A DNA stretch of 64,000 nt from Aplectana chamaeleonis (Eukaryota > Nematoda > Chromadorea > Rhabditida > Cosmocercidae), in the NCBI GenBank assembly GCA_029168955.1, contig JAPDOI010001481.1:1-64000 (forward strand), written 5' to 3'. Shown one piece after another: positions 43,119 to 55,039 of this stretch; the stretch's first letter is position 1, and every line of letters begins with the position of its first letter. A program made the position numbers and the translations under genes. The notes under the pieces are model-generated. The model was not told where the DNA came from and ran no database searches. It worked only from the letters and a program-made list of their open reading frames with translations.

Positions 43119-44023
43119 TGTAAGACTTAACTAGGGCATCGTTTTGACAGGCCTACGACTGTTATATAGTCTATGACGGTATTCCTGTCACATACAGTTA
43201 TGCGGGTGGAGGGATGAATGCTTCGGTGGAGATTTATCAAGCAGTTGAGTGAGAGTTACTCCTGTTTCTCTCATTTTTCGTATTTATTCTTTTTTTACGT
43301 TATACTTGCGTCTATCTAAGATGATAACTTTAGGTATATTGATAATGTGTGGTGTGTGTGGGGGGGGGAGTTACCATTTCTCAACGTGGGTGCAGCCATT
43401 CACTAGGATCAGGGCCAGCAGCGGCTGTATGCAGCCGATCAATCAGCTCCGAAGCCTAGGGGCAAATGTTCAAACACTCGTCCGAGAGCGGCTGATGCGA
43501 TGGCCGCCTGCCACGCACGACGGCCGCATGGTCGGCCAGTCTAATTTGGGCGCACTTTACGTCTTGCACTTTGCTCTGGAAGATGACCACCCTTTCACGC
43601 AGGCCCTGCACAACTCTTACGAGGTCCTCCACACATTTCCCGAGCCTTATTTAGGAAAAATATACAAGAATTGAGCTTGAATGGTACCAACTTTCTGTTA
43701 ACATGTTATACTTTATCTTATCAACTCATTCCTCGCTGGAGTCTCTCGAGGCTCTTGATTTCATTCTATTATTTGCCTGCAGATGGTCGGCGCTGCTCAG
43801 GTGCTGACGATGGTGGTATCCTGCTGTTGTTACTATTATTAATCCTCCGCAGTGAGTTCTATATAAATTCTTTGGCACATTTAGGTGAACATAAGCGACG
43901 AAGGTGTTCACAAACCTTCGCTCGGAAGGCTGAAAATGGCAGGTATAAGGATAACCAGAGAAGTTGGAATCATTTATCTGAAAAACGATTCGAGGCAGAA
44001 GAGAAGAAAGAAGTTGCGCGCAT
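43119..44023. other. Unrecognised; one open frame 43249-43674 plus
   Basis: The open frame is 141 codons long and contains PINQLRSLGANVQTLVRERL and GALYVLHFALEDDHPFTQAL. It is not low-complexity, but I recognise no domain, and a nine-G tract (43360-43368) lies within it. It could be a decayed exon. Nothing else is supported. Confidence 0.3.
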
Positions 44024-45246
44024 CAGGGGAGGCATTCATGAACGCGTTCGGTCTGGAGTGGTTAGGGTTTGTCTCGGGGGGATTGCAAACCAGTGATTCA
44101 TCAAGCTCCGGTTTGGTTATCTCTGGGTCACGAGTGGGCTAGAATCCAACCCACCTCGGAGCGGCTGGTCAGCAGGGGGCTAGGTGCGGTTAGCCAGCCA
44201 GACGTGCAATTACGTGCAGATTGTGCAATTTCACTAAATGTTTAATGTGACGCCATGTTTTTTTTTTTCAACCCCAGGCAGTCTTAGGGCGCCGATGCCT
44301 CAGCAAATAGTCGGCGGCGGAACTCCCCCCCCCTTCTGAGCCGTTGACAACCATTTGCCGAGAAGTCACCGAAAATGATTGTCAGTGGAGCGCGTTAACT
44401 ACACCCACACCATTTTCGTCGAGTGCGTCACGGCGACAGCGGCATTCGCATTGGAGCGCACTAGACGTTTTTTCATCGCTTTGACTGCGATCCTTCTTTT
44501 TTCCTATTCTTGTTTTTTCGGAAACTTACATGGAGCTGCAAACTTGCTTCGATATTTTCCATACATGTCCTTTGTAGTTGTACAATTTCGAAAAAAATGT
44601 CGAACGAACGAAAATCGAATTTTTTTCGTTCGAAATCGTTTCGAACGAACGAAAAATGAAAATTTTTCGTTCGAAACATATTCGAACAAACGAAATTTGA
44701 AAAAAATTGGTTCAACAAAATTTTGAACGAACGAAATTTGAAAAAATTTCGTTCGACGAAATTTCGAACGAACGAAAGCGAACGAAAAAAATTTCGAAAA
44801 ATCTTTCGAAAATTTCGTTCGTGTAGAACTATGTCCTTATCTCGCCCTAGGTCACCGCAACAGAGACATTGCGAGTACTTAATGATCTTATAACAGCAAT
44901 TTCACTCTAAACAACGGTGAAAAAATCAAGCAGTTCGTTAATAACTCTGACCATGAGATCAGTTGAATTTTCATGAACTATATTATAAAACTTTTCACAG
45001 TGAATAATCAGGAAAAGCATCAAGAATGAAAAAGACGAACACTGAAGCCGACAGAATTGATTAGCTGGCATCGATTTACCGACTTCAAACACGTTTTGAC
45101 ACCCGGTTTGCAAACCAAGCCGGCGAAAACATTCATGAATCGCTGGTTAGCGCGCGCTAATGGTTTGGTCACGCGTGGGCTTGCAAACCAAACCAAACCC
45201 TAGCCAAACCAAACCAACGAATGTGCGTTCATGAATCGCACCCCTG
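44024..45246. mobile_element. Possible hAT-like element with GAACGAAC-rich core
   Basis: The left end CAGGGGAGGCATTCATGAAC and the complement of the right end (CAGGGGTGCGATTCATGAAC) match, followed by a shared GGTTAGGGTTTG / GGCTAGGGTTTG tract. The eight bases outside do not match, so two independent ends cannot be excluded. The interior at 44590-44825 is a degenerate GAACGAACGAAA repeat with much self-complementarity. Confidence 0.45.
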
Positions 45247-45513
45247 ATGTAATGGGCACTAAATTACATATGAAAAGCACAGATGTGCGCACATATGTTA
45301 ACAGAACCGGAAAATGTCAGCCAGCTCTAGATGAATTGGAGATAGGGACGCTTATGAAATGTTTCAAAGCTAGCATAAATAGGAAGGAATAGGACATGAG
45401 CAAGACACTCCCACTACTAATAGCTGAAGAGAGCGAGCAAGAAAGCAACGAAGAGTCGAAGACGTTCTCCACATATGGGAAACTTGAAGTTGCTGATTTG
45501 AAGGAGCGTATTA

Positions 45514-46001
45514 AAGGCAGTGGTTGCGATGGAAATCGTTTTTCTGTTTTTCCGCCTATCTTAAGAGCGGCTCCATGCTGATTCCAATGATGTCCCTGAA
45601 ATCGTACAAGACCTTCTGGAAATGGAGTTATGGTCCCTCGAAGATTGTGCTAAGAAAACATGGTGGACGAGTTGTCCGAGGCTTGTAACTTCCGTATTTT
45701 GCAGCCGATGTATGCGAGCTGACATGAGTAAAGAGAGAAGTTGGGAATGAAGGGAAGAACAGGGCTATTGATCGGAAATCATCGCTCATCTCACAATCTC
45801 GAGCATTCATTTTTTCACGTCGGTGGGCGTGGAAAGTGCATCTGGGTGTGACGAGCTGACGGGTGTCTAACCTTGGGGTTGTGGAGAACCAATCCAAGCT
45901 CATTTTTCTTAGTGTTTTTCAACGTTAGGGTCGCGCTAGGCCCAGCAGTTGCCGATCTCCGCCAAAAAATCAGACATGGTTTTTATCATGGACGCTGACT
46001 T
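45514..46001. mobile_element. 488 bp AAGGCAG-ended MITE, TA target
   Basis: It starts AAGGCAGTGGTTGCGATGGA and ends at GCTGACTT, with TA on each side (45512-45513, 46002-46003). It has exactly the same length as the copy at 62344-62831 and matches it throughout (GATTCCAAT.(A/G)TGTC(C/T)CTGAAA; GGTTGTCCGAGGCTTGTAAC-type core). The short terminal inverted repeats are followed by a non-palindromic interior. Confidence 0.8.
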
Positions 46002-46037
46002 TACGTCCCCGGAGATAAAGAAGGTAATACATTTCTA

Positions 46038-46130
46038 AGTTGAAGATTGCAACCAAGAAAGGAGTACGGCAGGGAGACACCATATCGCCCACGTTATTCA
46101 CAGCTGCGCTTCAAGACGCGATGGTAGATG
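46038..46130 (+). pseudogene. RTE-type RT fragment (about 31 codons)
   Basis: LKIATKKGVRQGDTISPTLF, then TAALQDAMVD, is the motif B region of the same family as the element at 60570-63850. Only this motif is left, so it is a short internal fragment carried into the decayed membrane-protein gene. Confidence 0.75.
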
Positions 46131-47149
46131 CCCTGCCTTTAAGTCTGATGTTGAGCAAATATTGTCTTGAACTGTTGAAAATAAGAAATTAAAGAGAGAA
46201 CTGATGTCTCTACGAAAACGCCTGCCGCGGAATGAGGCTCGCGATGAGGACATGATCGAGGCCGAGGAGAGTTTACGACGCAATGTTAAGGAAGAGCGCA
46301 GTCGTACCAGAAAGCAGGATCAAAAACTCAAGGTGATTTAAGATATTGGCAATGCGCCGTCACCGTCGTTTGTAGAGTTAGGAAACAAATCCTCAATGGG
46401 TGGCGGTAATAGCGCTGCTTCCACGTCTGCAACGCAATCGCGAAAGCCTAAACTGGTCGCGTCCACAAGTTGCCAGTTCACCAGGACGACAAGCCACACA
46501 TCGAGAGAGCCAAGACGTGGAGCACCGGATCAGAAGACGCAAACGCCTGCCTCGTGTGGACCTGGTTGCTCTAATCCAAAGTACCACCACACGTGGTCAA
46601 AGTTAGCTCCGAGAGTACTGGACCATCAGCCAATGCATCGTACTCCTACTGGCGGTATATTACGAGCCAGGATGCCAAAGATTGCTAATTTTACTTCAAG
46701 GCCCGATGCTCATCAGTTGCAGAAGTCCAGTGATTATATTTTGACCCACCAAGGAGTTGATCAAGAAGGAAACATCAGTACTTGTGTGGTCAAGAGAAAA
46801 CCTCACTGGAGTGCACGAATCAAGACACGTCTTCCAGCATTGGATCAACAGAAGCTGTCTACAAACTTCGATTATTACATTTTGAATGTATCTTCAGTTT
46901 TGAAATATGCAGGAATTGTTGCTGGGCTAATACTCGCCGCCATCATATCAGCCTTCTGTTATGCAGCGCAAAGTCAGCAAGAGTATGTTTCTCGTTTTGC
47001 GCTTTCCGCAAATCCTGTAAATGTTGATGATATTACTTCTGGGTATTCTGAAACCGGCGGTTAGTTTCATTGAGCTTGTTTGGTATATAGAATACAAGTA
47101 AAAAAAGGCGAATGAAGTTCCTCCCACGAAGACCGCCTTTGGTCTACAA

Positions 47150-47555
47150 TTTAACATTGCAGCCAGCATTAAAAATTTTCGATAGCAAATACTTCTCATC
47201 TGGAGCGAAAACTGACCTGAGTAAAGAGAGAAGCTGAGAATGAAGGAAAGAACGGGGCTAATGATTGGAAATCATCGCTCATCTCACGGTCTCGAGCATT
47301 CATGTGTTCACGTCGGTGGGCGTGCATTGCGCTTTCGGGGTTTGCCTTGCGCTCAAAGTGGCACCTTCGGGCTCTTATGGGGCTCTTCCCGGCTCATTTT
47401 AATGCGTTCTTTCGACGTCAGCGTTACAGTGTGCCCCTCCACTACCTATTCCTAGTGGGAACTGGAACACATTTTTTATCGTGGACACTGCCTTTAACAT
47501 TGCAGCCAGCATTGAAAATTTCGATAGCAAATACTTCTCATCCGGAGCGAAAACT
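47150..47555. repeat. 64 bp duplication around a 5'-truncated MITE
   Basis: TTTAACATTGCAGCCAGCAT through GAGCGAAAACT occurs at 47150-47213 and again at 47493-47555. Between them, 47214-47494 is the 3' portion of the 488 bp MITE, ending ACACTGCCTT next to TA. The first repeat overlaps the 3' flank of the membrane-protein gene copy. Confidence 0.7.
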
Positions 47556-48560
47556 GGCGCAACAAAAAGTTTAGGACCGAACGGCAATGCGTCTAAAACA
47601 AACCAGTAAGCTCCACGGTTAATGTGCTGCTGTTAACTGGACTGCATATGGCACCAACTGGCTCCGCTCAAGAAAGCGGTTTTTTGTGGTAGAAATGAGG
47701 GAAGGCAGCGTTTCAAAAAACGTCGAGCCGCTATAGGAAACGTACTCAACCTAGGATGACCCAGTTGGGAAAGTTAGAGTGTGAAATTAGTACGAAAAGT
47801 GTGCTAATAAAAATTAAAATAATTATTGTGGTTTAAATTGAGTTAAATGGTGTCCTAAGTGTGATTAACGGAAGGTTTCCGTTGATATCGTGTTACTTTG
47901 GAATTTTCGGGATGCTTTTTCCTCTGTGTCTACCCTTTCCAAGTTCTGGGGGGGGGCGTCTGCCCTCACTATCCTAGGCTACACCATGCTGCACTATGCA
48001 TCGGGCAGGGTAAGCAGAGTCTGGCAGCTGTATCAAATTGTGATAAAGGCAGTGGTCGCGATCAAATATGCTTGTCGTCTTTTTTTCTCTAAACCCTTCT
48101 CTGGGTCTTGAGTAGTAGGACCTATAAGAAAAAATCGCGAAAAAACCAGTTTTGGGCGAAATTTGAAGCATGAACTTTCTGGTCTTTTGATGGTGGACGA
48201 GCCCACTCCACATCATCGGCATCGATGACTGTGACTGAAAAAAATCATTGACTGAAGAAAAAAGAAAAACATTGAAATATCGACTGCTTGCTTTCATTGT
48301 TCAACTGTTTTATAGGGTAAATTTGCATTTATTTTTCCCTCTGAATGTCGATGATTTTTGACCACTCGGGATGAGTATGCGATCTTTTTTGTCGGCGCTG
48401 TGCACGAGTGCACGAACTCGCTTCTTTGGGCCCTAGAAACTCTAATTGTAGTCCGTTTCTCACCGCGCTACCTTCATAGTTTTTCAGCTGTTTTTGATCT
48501 AAGCTGATTTATATAGTTTTTTTGATGACGTTTTTCATCGTGACCTTTTGCCTTTAAACT
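47556..48560. other. No supported gene; one hydrophobic frame at 47890-48111
   Basis: The plus-strand frame includes GGASALTILGYTMLHYASGR and ends FSKPFSGS before TGA. It is hydrophobic but spans a G8 tract, and I recognise no family. The rest is non-coding. Confidence 0.3.
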
Positions 48561-49390
48561 GTATTAATGGTCGAAATACCAAGGTGGGTCAGCCGTTGAG
48601 TGTTCCGCTCTACTGAATAGGGGGTAAGGGTGGCTGCCCAATGGCGTTAGCCACCATCGAGCGAGCAAGGCTGCTATCACAAACACCGTGCCTCCACCCA
48701 CCTTATTGGCTGGCCAAGCCACATGGTAGTAAGAATGGGACCGGTCCGTACCCGTACGGTTTTTTAGTGTAAACGGCAAATGCCTTCACCTTGCTCTGCC
48801 TTCACTTGGCACGGCGATCCACCCACCCTGGAGCACACTCCCAACCAGGGGGGGGGCTAGTACTAGACGAAGAATGTACCCATTTAAGGCGCCAGCTCTA
48901 TCCCTACCCAGCTCCACTAGCCTATAGCGGCCAACTTACCTAGGTATTGCGGTGATCTCCGCCTCAGTACTATGCGAGTGGTCGGTCGACTGGTTAGCCA
49001 CAACCCCAGTCAGCGTCCCACCTAAGGTTTTGGTGCCCGCTTAGCACCCTAGTTGCTGTATTAAGGCTCAATTGTGCCTCTATTAACGCGCGCTGCCTAA
49101 CCCTGCTACTTGACCTCGTGTATACCGTACCTCCATGTGGGGCGATGTTGTGGGGGGGGGGAGGATGTGGACTTTCTACCACGCCGGCCGAAGTGCTAGT
49201 GGCAGGGCACCCTTACTCGATCAAAAATGATCGATGCGGGTCCGAATGCCAACGGCCGATGCACCATGACGCGAATCGGTAGGCCTCCGGTCAGAGAGGG
49301 AAGGGCCCACCCGCTAATCGTACTGTATTATTGCTGTACTAAAAATGTATCATCTACCCTAACCCCGGGGACCTAAGATCTAACCCTCCC
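48561..49390. repeat. GC-rich unclassified block with three G9-G10 tracts
   Basis: Composition shifts sharply from the A/T-rich flanks. The block includes GTGGGTCAGCCGTTGAGTGT, a segment around GATCAAAAATGATCGATGCG, and G tracts at 48848-48856 and 49152-49161. The phrase structure resembles an untranslated region of a non-LTR element, but no RT is attached. Classification is open. Confidence 0.35.
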
Positions 49391-49394
49391 ATTT

Positions 49395-49908
49395 TCTAAC
49401 TCCGGGGGAACACTTTGGAAGAACATTATACACAAGAATGCAAACCATAAAATACGATCGGATGCGATCCGATAATCACGAACAACGACACTAGAACGAT
49501 TACTGTTTATTAAACCAGAGTCAATGTGTGAGATACATGACTAGGCGGCGTGAGTTCAGACAAGATCATGTCTGTAATATTTATGTATTAATTATAACCT
49601 ACGGGGAATACAAACCCCAGTATCTTATCGGTCAACGCAGAAGTATTACAGTAGTTGCGTAAGGTGTACACGGAGTGCGCAACCTTGCTCTGCATCCCTG
49701 CCCGCAGCAGCTGTGGGAGAGCACGGACATGGAGGGTGGCGGCATTCCAATTGCATTGAATGGTGGCTACGCAACATGCAACGTAAATCGCGGTTATAAA
49801 ATCCAAAATCTCCAGCACTGGCAGAGGTCACCTACTGGAGTCATCCGGAGGGGTCTTATCAGCTGTAGATGAACGGAATTCTCTTGTAAATGACGGGAAC
49901 CTAACATG
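49395..49908 (-). repeat. Possible solo LTR of another retrotransposon
   Basis: On minus the stretch opens TGTTAGGTTCCC. It has a TATA motif (TTTTATAACCGCG, about 49797) and, about 290 bases later, a poly-A signal in GGTTTAATAAACAG (about 49510). The layout is that of an LTR. I could not fix the 3' boundary or a target duplication, and no internal genes adjoin it. Confidence 0.35.
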
Positions 49909-49929
49909 TTTTTTTCAGGTATACTAGCT

Positions 49930-50577
49930 TTGTAGTTGAACAGAATTCGATTTTGGAGGGAACTTCAAATTCTAGTGGAGGCGGTAACCTAATGTGTTTT
50001 TACAGGGATACACGCTTACCGTGTTCACACAAGGGACTCCGGGGATATCCCAGTAGGGTAATCCCCTTTGGAGGGGGTAACCCCACCGCCACAGTCCGCA
50101 GTGTGGTGCACCCCACCGTGCACCGTGGGGAGACGGCCCCACAGTTGGGTACCACCCCGCCCCCGAGCCGTTGATACCCCTTCCCTCGCTACAAAAATTA
50201 TCCTTCGGTATCCTTCTAGTAAGTGACTCGAGGCCACCTTCCAGGTCCGGCTACGAAAAGCCGATTGAGGCACACTGTAAGACGAAAAGCCTTTTATACC
50301 AGCAAAATTGTCATAACTTTTGTCTAAACATGTTAGCGATCCTGACGAATGTCTGGCGTCATATATGTAGTTCATAGGTGTTTACTGCGTTCAGTACATT
50401 GGAAATAACATTAAAACGGTTTGCTTCGCTGCTGCAGAGCGGCGATTACTCCAGTAGATCACCTCATAATTTTCATTCGTTCATCTTTAGTGCAATATAC
50501 CTCCTATAGTTCCTCGACAGCTTCATTTTCTCTCGTAGATCCCCTCTCCCAGTGCCGGAGACATGCTCAGATATAGC
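49930..50577. other. No supported gene
   Basis: GC-rich to 50165, then A/T-rich. The phrase CCTTCCAGGTCCGGCTACGA (50238) is similar to 30570 (CCTTCCAGGAGCGGCCCCGA), a minor shared motif. Confidence 0.35.
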
Positions 50578-50816
50578 GATTGTGGGGCTATCCTGAACAT
50601 GGGGGGGGACACTCAAGTATAAGTCAGAAAAGAAATGAACCACCTCACATAAATGAATGGAAAGTCTGATTAGAGATACTTAACGCTGCTATCAATCATT
50701 GTTGTTGATGAATTTGTATAGAAATACTTCAATTGATAGCGCTTTAAATCGGTGGTTCATTTCATTTCTGACTTTTACTTGAGTGCCCCCCCCCGTTTAG
50801 GATAGTCCCGCGATTT
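50578..50816. mobile_element. Foldback MITE, about 239 bp
   Basis: Arms of about 68 bp pair at 50578-50645 and 50747-50816, including GACTATCCTAAAC-type ends, an eight/nine G-C tract and AGTCAGAAA.GAAATGAACC. No target duplication was fixed. Confidence 0.7.
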
Positions 50817-50871
50817 ATTATGATCCCATCTGACTTACTTGACTTAATCGGTTGGCTTTCGCCTGACGCGG

Positions 50872-52075
50872 TCATTCCGCATCTTCACCGAGGTGTGCCG
50901 TCCTAGTAGTCAGCCGTGTCCATTTTTCACGGTCTTCAGCCACAATTTGAACACATTCCATCCAGCTGTCACTATTCCATTTCCTGCGAAACGAAACATC
51001 GCGCCTGAACTGTCTTTCGATGCCGAGTGACTTTAAATCCTCTTTAACCACATCCGTCCAGAACTTTCGCCTACGCCCAGAATTGGAAGCATTTTTAAAG
51101 CGTGTTGTACGAGACGATCCGGCGTTCTTCTTAGTATATGCCCGAGCAGTCGAAGTCGACTTTCCATGGCTGCTTGAGATGGCGTTAGGAGATGCTGGCA
51201 CCTCCCTCGTGTCAACAAGCGTTGATGTACTGCGTCGATTTCCTTGTAAAGGTCTTCGTTATGGCATACACGCGGCCAGAAATATCCAAGCAAACGCCTA
51301 AAAAGCTTCCTCTCCGTGCAATCCAACCTTTCCATCTGCGTTTTCGGTGCTGCCCACGTCTCCGATCCGTACATCATGATAGGGCGAATAGCGGATAGGT
51401 AGACGCGCAACTTGACTTCCTTCGCGATGGTGGTAGACCACAAACACTTGGTTAGAGAATTGAATACAGACGTAGCTTTCGCACATCGTTGTCGAATATC
51501 CGCTGCATAACTACCATCGTTCTTCAGCAAACAGCCCAAATAACAGAAATCGTCCACCAGTTCGATACGTTGTCCGTCCATACAAACTCCAGTTGAAGGC
51601 CTCTGAGAGACCCACATCTGCTTACATTTGTCGGGACGAAGACGAAGTCCATAGGCTGCGGCATACTTCGAAACGAGGTTCACAATCCTTTGCAGTTTTG
51701 CGTTGTTTTCAGCGAATAACACAATGTCGTCGGCGTACTCCAGGTTGACAAGGGAGCGTCCTGATGGTGTTAGGATCACATCCGCAGGAAACTGTTCTGC
51801 AACTCTACGCATGATGTCATCAACGGCGAAGTTGAAAAGAAAAGGTCCTGCAACGGCTCCTTGCCTTACTCCTGTTTTCACCTCGAAAGCTGACGTAAAT
51901 CCGACAGGTGTACGAACTGCTGCTGTTGTTCCTTTGTTCATGTCCTCGATTAACCGAACATACTTTTCCGGGACTCCATCTGCTCGCAGAGCATTGAGCA
52001 ATCGATCACGATGAGGAGAGTCGAACGCGGCTTCAAAGTCCAAAAAGCAAGCTGTAATGGCCTCGAAAACCGCTG
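50872..52075 (-). pseudogene. RTE RT palm, thumb and C-terminus
   Basis: Continues with FLDFEAAFDSPHRDRL (motif A), TGVRQGAVAGPFLFNFAVDD, LEYADDIVLFAENN (catalytic YADD), FCYLGCLLKNDGSY, and the C-terminal MMYGSETWAAP and FGHILRR-like GHILRRTPDRLV. After a T5 run at 51092-51096 the last part (RRKFWTDVVKEDLKSLG to HLGEDAE) is in the next frame and ends at 50872. All catalytic Asp residues are present. Confidence 0.88.
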
Positions 52076-53880
52076 CCACGATTCAATTACTCTTCTCACG
52101 ACGAACACTTGGTCGATGGTCGATCTTCCAGGTCGAAAACCGGCTTGCTCATCTCTGGTCGTTCCTTCACGATGCTTGATAAGTCGCTCGAGAATGATAC
52201 GTTCTAAAACCTTGTACATGACACGAAGTAGAGAGATTCCTCTGTAGTTCTTAGGATCCGTGACGGATAGCTTCTTGTGAAGAGGTACGATGATCGCATG
52301 TCTCCACGAATCGGGTATCCTTTCGCTCATCCATATGGCACGGATGGTGTTGGTCATTTCACGAATCCCAGACGGAGGAAGAGCTTTCAGCATTTCAGCA
52401 GTGATGTTGTCATCTCCACCTGCCTTTCCATTCTTCATTTTCCGGACACAATCCAAAACTTCAGACTCAGTCGGCGGTTCCTCACTGACATCGTAATGTG
52501 CTCTCTGAACATGCAGGAGCTCAGGTACTGATGGCGCTGGACGATTCAGTAGTGAACTGAAGTAATCCTTCCATATTGGCAGCGTCGCATCACCAACTGC
52601 AACTCCATTGGTAGTGTTCAAGACAGGAGAACATCTCTTCATCTTCCCGCTATACTGTCGCAGCAACGTGTAGGCTTTCTTCGGATTCTTCTCCTCCCAA
52701 GCCTTCTCGAACTCCTTAGCTCTACACGTCCACTCTCGTTCGCGGTCACTTTGAAGCTGCCGACGCAACTTCCTCCTCAGACGCTTCTCCTCCACGAAGT
52801 TTCCTGCAGTTCGGAGAGCACATACTCTGTTGTAGGTAGTTGTTGTTTCTTCTGAGACGTAGGCGAACTTCTTCTTAGGCTGTACAACCGGGAGTGCCTC
52901 TTTCGAAGCGTCCTGGATGCACTTGACAAAAGAATCCGCGTCGCAAAGTTTCTTCTTAGACCGTACTCCGATGTGAATAGAAACGCGTTGTCGGAAATTC
53001 CTTCTGCACTCTTCATCTCTGAGACTTGTCATGTCAATCCTCTGGAGAGGCTGAACCCCTCGCTTCCTCTTATGAATCCTCGCAGTGAAGTTCAACAGAA
53101 CAGGACGGTGATCCGAATCGAATGCGACATCCCACACAGCTCTAGATCTTCGAATGTCCGATACTGGAATATTCCTCGTCAGGACATAGTCAAGCTGTAG
53201 TTTCAAAGTTGTCATCTTCCGCTTCCGCTGCTCTTCTGGAGATAGCCGGGTTGGTCCCTGCCACGTAAGCTGATGGCGGCGATGATTCCTCTTGAATGTC
53301 GATGCAATAATCAGACCACTGCGTTCACAAAAGTCGACAAGGCAGTAGCCATTGTCCGATGTTTGCTCCACTGGGTAGAACCATTTACCGAGTACTTCGG
53401 ATTCCTGATCAAGTCCCATCTTCGCATTTGCGTCAATCCCCACGACAACAGCATGTTGACAAGGTATCCTGGCCAGCAACGTATTGAGTTCCTCATAAAA
53501 CGCATTCTTCGAATTGTCTTCGGCGGTTTCAGTGGGCGCATGAGCACTCACTATCCACAGATTGAATCCTCTGTGATCCCGCAGTCGTACGAATGCATTC
53601 CGACACGACGTTGAGCCGAACTCCTTGACCATACCATTGAAATCCTTCCTTACAGCTATTGCACAGCCTCCCACTCTCCTATCGTCAGCGTTACCGCAGT
53701 AGATGGTGTACTCTCCGACGCTGATGACGGGTCTATCCTTGAGGCGGGTTTCCTGCAAAGCAGCAAACGGTGCATGGAAATAGCTCAGAAGTCTGGATAG
53801 CGCAGTTTTTTTTGGATATCACTCGACAGCGATCGACAGTTCAGGGTGGCGAAATTGTGGCTTGTGGCCAAAGACTCCAT
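52047..53880 (-). pseudogene. RTE endonuclease and N-terminal RT
   Basis: From ATG 53880: NFATLNCRSLSSDIQKK, then (after the T8 run) LQETRLKDRPVISVGEY, VVGIDANAKMG, LQLDYVLTRN and FDSDHRPVLL. These are the Asn, Glu, Asp/Asn and Asp/His sites of an AP endonuclease. A basic linker with KRLRRKLRRQLQ follows, then RT motifs GKAGGDDNITAEML, AIIVPLHKKLSVTDPKNYRG and AGFRPGRSTIDQV. The frame leaves at A5 (52042-52046). Confidence 0.88.
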
Positions 53881-54261
53881 GACTCCCTAGGTACGGATCC
53901 TAAGGTGTTATGGACCAGAGGCCTTAGTGTGCCGGACGGCGACACCTTTATGCAATGTGCGGGATACTTTCGCGATATAGTTGTGCACGCTATATCGCTC
54001 GAACGTTCCCTGTGTATACTCAAACGTCTGCTGGGTTCAGTAGAAGCAGGGGCACCAACGAGCAGGTACCAACAGACTTGTATACACACCCCCCCCCCCC
54101 GACTTGTATACGACTTATAAGTATAAGTATAAGTTTATTACGAATGCGTAAGGCAAACGTGAGAGAAAAAAAAACAAACAAACACTAATTACGCAAACCA
54201 CTATACAACCATTTTCAGAGAACAAATAAAGCTAAGCTCTAGAAATAAAAACGCAGTTAGG

Positions 54262-54976
54262 TCAATCACACAGCATGATCGCTGGATTCGGTTTTTGTAT
54301 CAAGTTTACCACATGACGTTTGAATCGACTCAGAGATAGTGGTGGAGTGATACTTTCAGTCATTTTAAGGTACGCACTACCCGCTCTGAACGCGAAGAAG
54401 CTTCGCCGCAAAGCAGTGCGAGGGCGCTCCAAGATGAGTTTGGTTCCTCCTCCTCTTGTATGGGAATGACGTAATTTGAAAAAGTTATGACTTCCAAAGA
54501 TACCCGAGTAGTGCAACATTTTATAGACCATGCACAAGTCCGATACTTGACGTCGCGCCTCAAGTGACGGAAGACCTAGAGTATTTATTCCTGATTTCAG
54601 CTTTAGGTATTTTGGAATACAAGAAACCACCCACTCTAACTAGTAGTTTTCGCGTAAAGTTATTCTGAACCTTCTCAATCGCCTGTATATCCCTTACTTT
54701 TCTTGGGTAGTACACAGTAGTACCAGATTCTAAAATTGGTCGAATGTAAGTCTTGTAAGCTCTGAGAAGAATGTTTTTGTTTTTAACGGACAATCCTTTG
54801 AAAAGCTGGAATGTTCTAGAGAGAGTCATTTTACAACGAATTTGAATATGTTTGGAGAAATCAAGTTTATCACTGTAGTGGAAGCCTAGATCCCGAACAA
54901 ATTCCACACGAGGTATATCAGTTGCACCTACTAAGTATGAGGTTTCCGGAATGGATTCCACCGTTCCTACTCGCAT
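54262..54976 (-). pseudogene. CR1-like B ORF2, C-terminal region
   Basis: Contains RVEFVRDLGFHYSDKLDFSK, LLRAYKTYIRPILESGTTVY and, after a one-base shift near 54600, LGLPSLEARRQVSDLCMVYK and the C-terminus to TGA at 54262. The same block, more decayed, is at 59300-59760. Upstream, in-frame TAG at about 55035 separates it from the YADD segment. Confidence 0.8.
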
Positions 54977-55039
54977 GAAAATGGTCTTCTGCGGAGCTAG
55001 TGGTAACTGCCATGACCCTGCCCACTTCCATATCTAATC

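Larger units (their letters stand above)
45396..47064 (+). pseudogene. Decayed gene for a single-pass membrane protein
   Basis: An acidic first segment (45396-45511, EESEQESNEESK) is followed by the MITE and an RT fragment. One frame then runs 46138-47064 with stops near 46165 and 46340. It encodes a charged coiled-coil-like region (ENKKLKRELMSLRKRL), a Ser/Pro/Arg-rich middle, a transmembrane helix (YAGIVAGLILAAIISAFCYA) and a short tail to TAG. The topology resembles tail-proximal nuclear or ER membrane proteins, but I do not recognise the family. The 3' end, from the helix on, recurs at 58775-59065, so the sequence is multicopy. Confidence 0.45.
50829..53880 (-). mobile_element. RTE retrotransposon, near full length
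   Basis: A single ORF from ATG at 53880 carries endonuclease then RT and ends at 50872. A short 3' tail with AAGTCAAGTAAGTCAG repeats reaches about 50829. RTE elements have one ORF, an AP-type endonuclease and short-repeat tails, all seen here. Three one-base breaks, all in homopolymer runs, are the only frame defects found: T8 at 53806-53813, A5 at 52042-52046, T5 at 51092-51096. Confidence 0.88.

Noticed and set aside
45396..46034. LEM-domain (emerin-like) reading of the membrane-protein remnant
   Set aside because: The topology is suggestive, but the N-terminal segment lacks recognisable LEM residues.
47890..48111. Possible peroxin-13-like hydrophobic segment
   Set aside because: Only a vague hydrophobic resemblance; no shared motif, no splice support, and a G tract runs through it.
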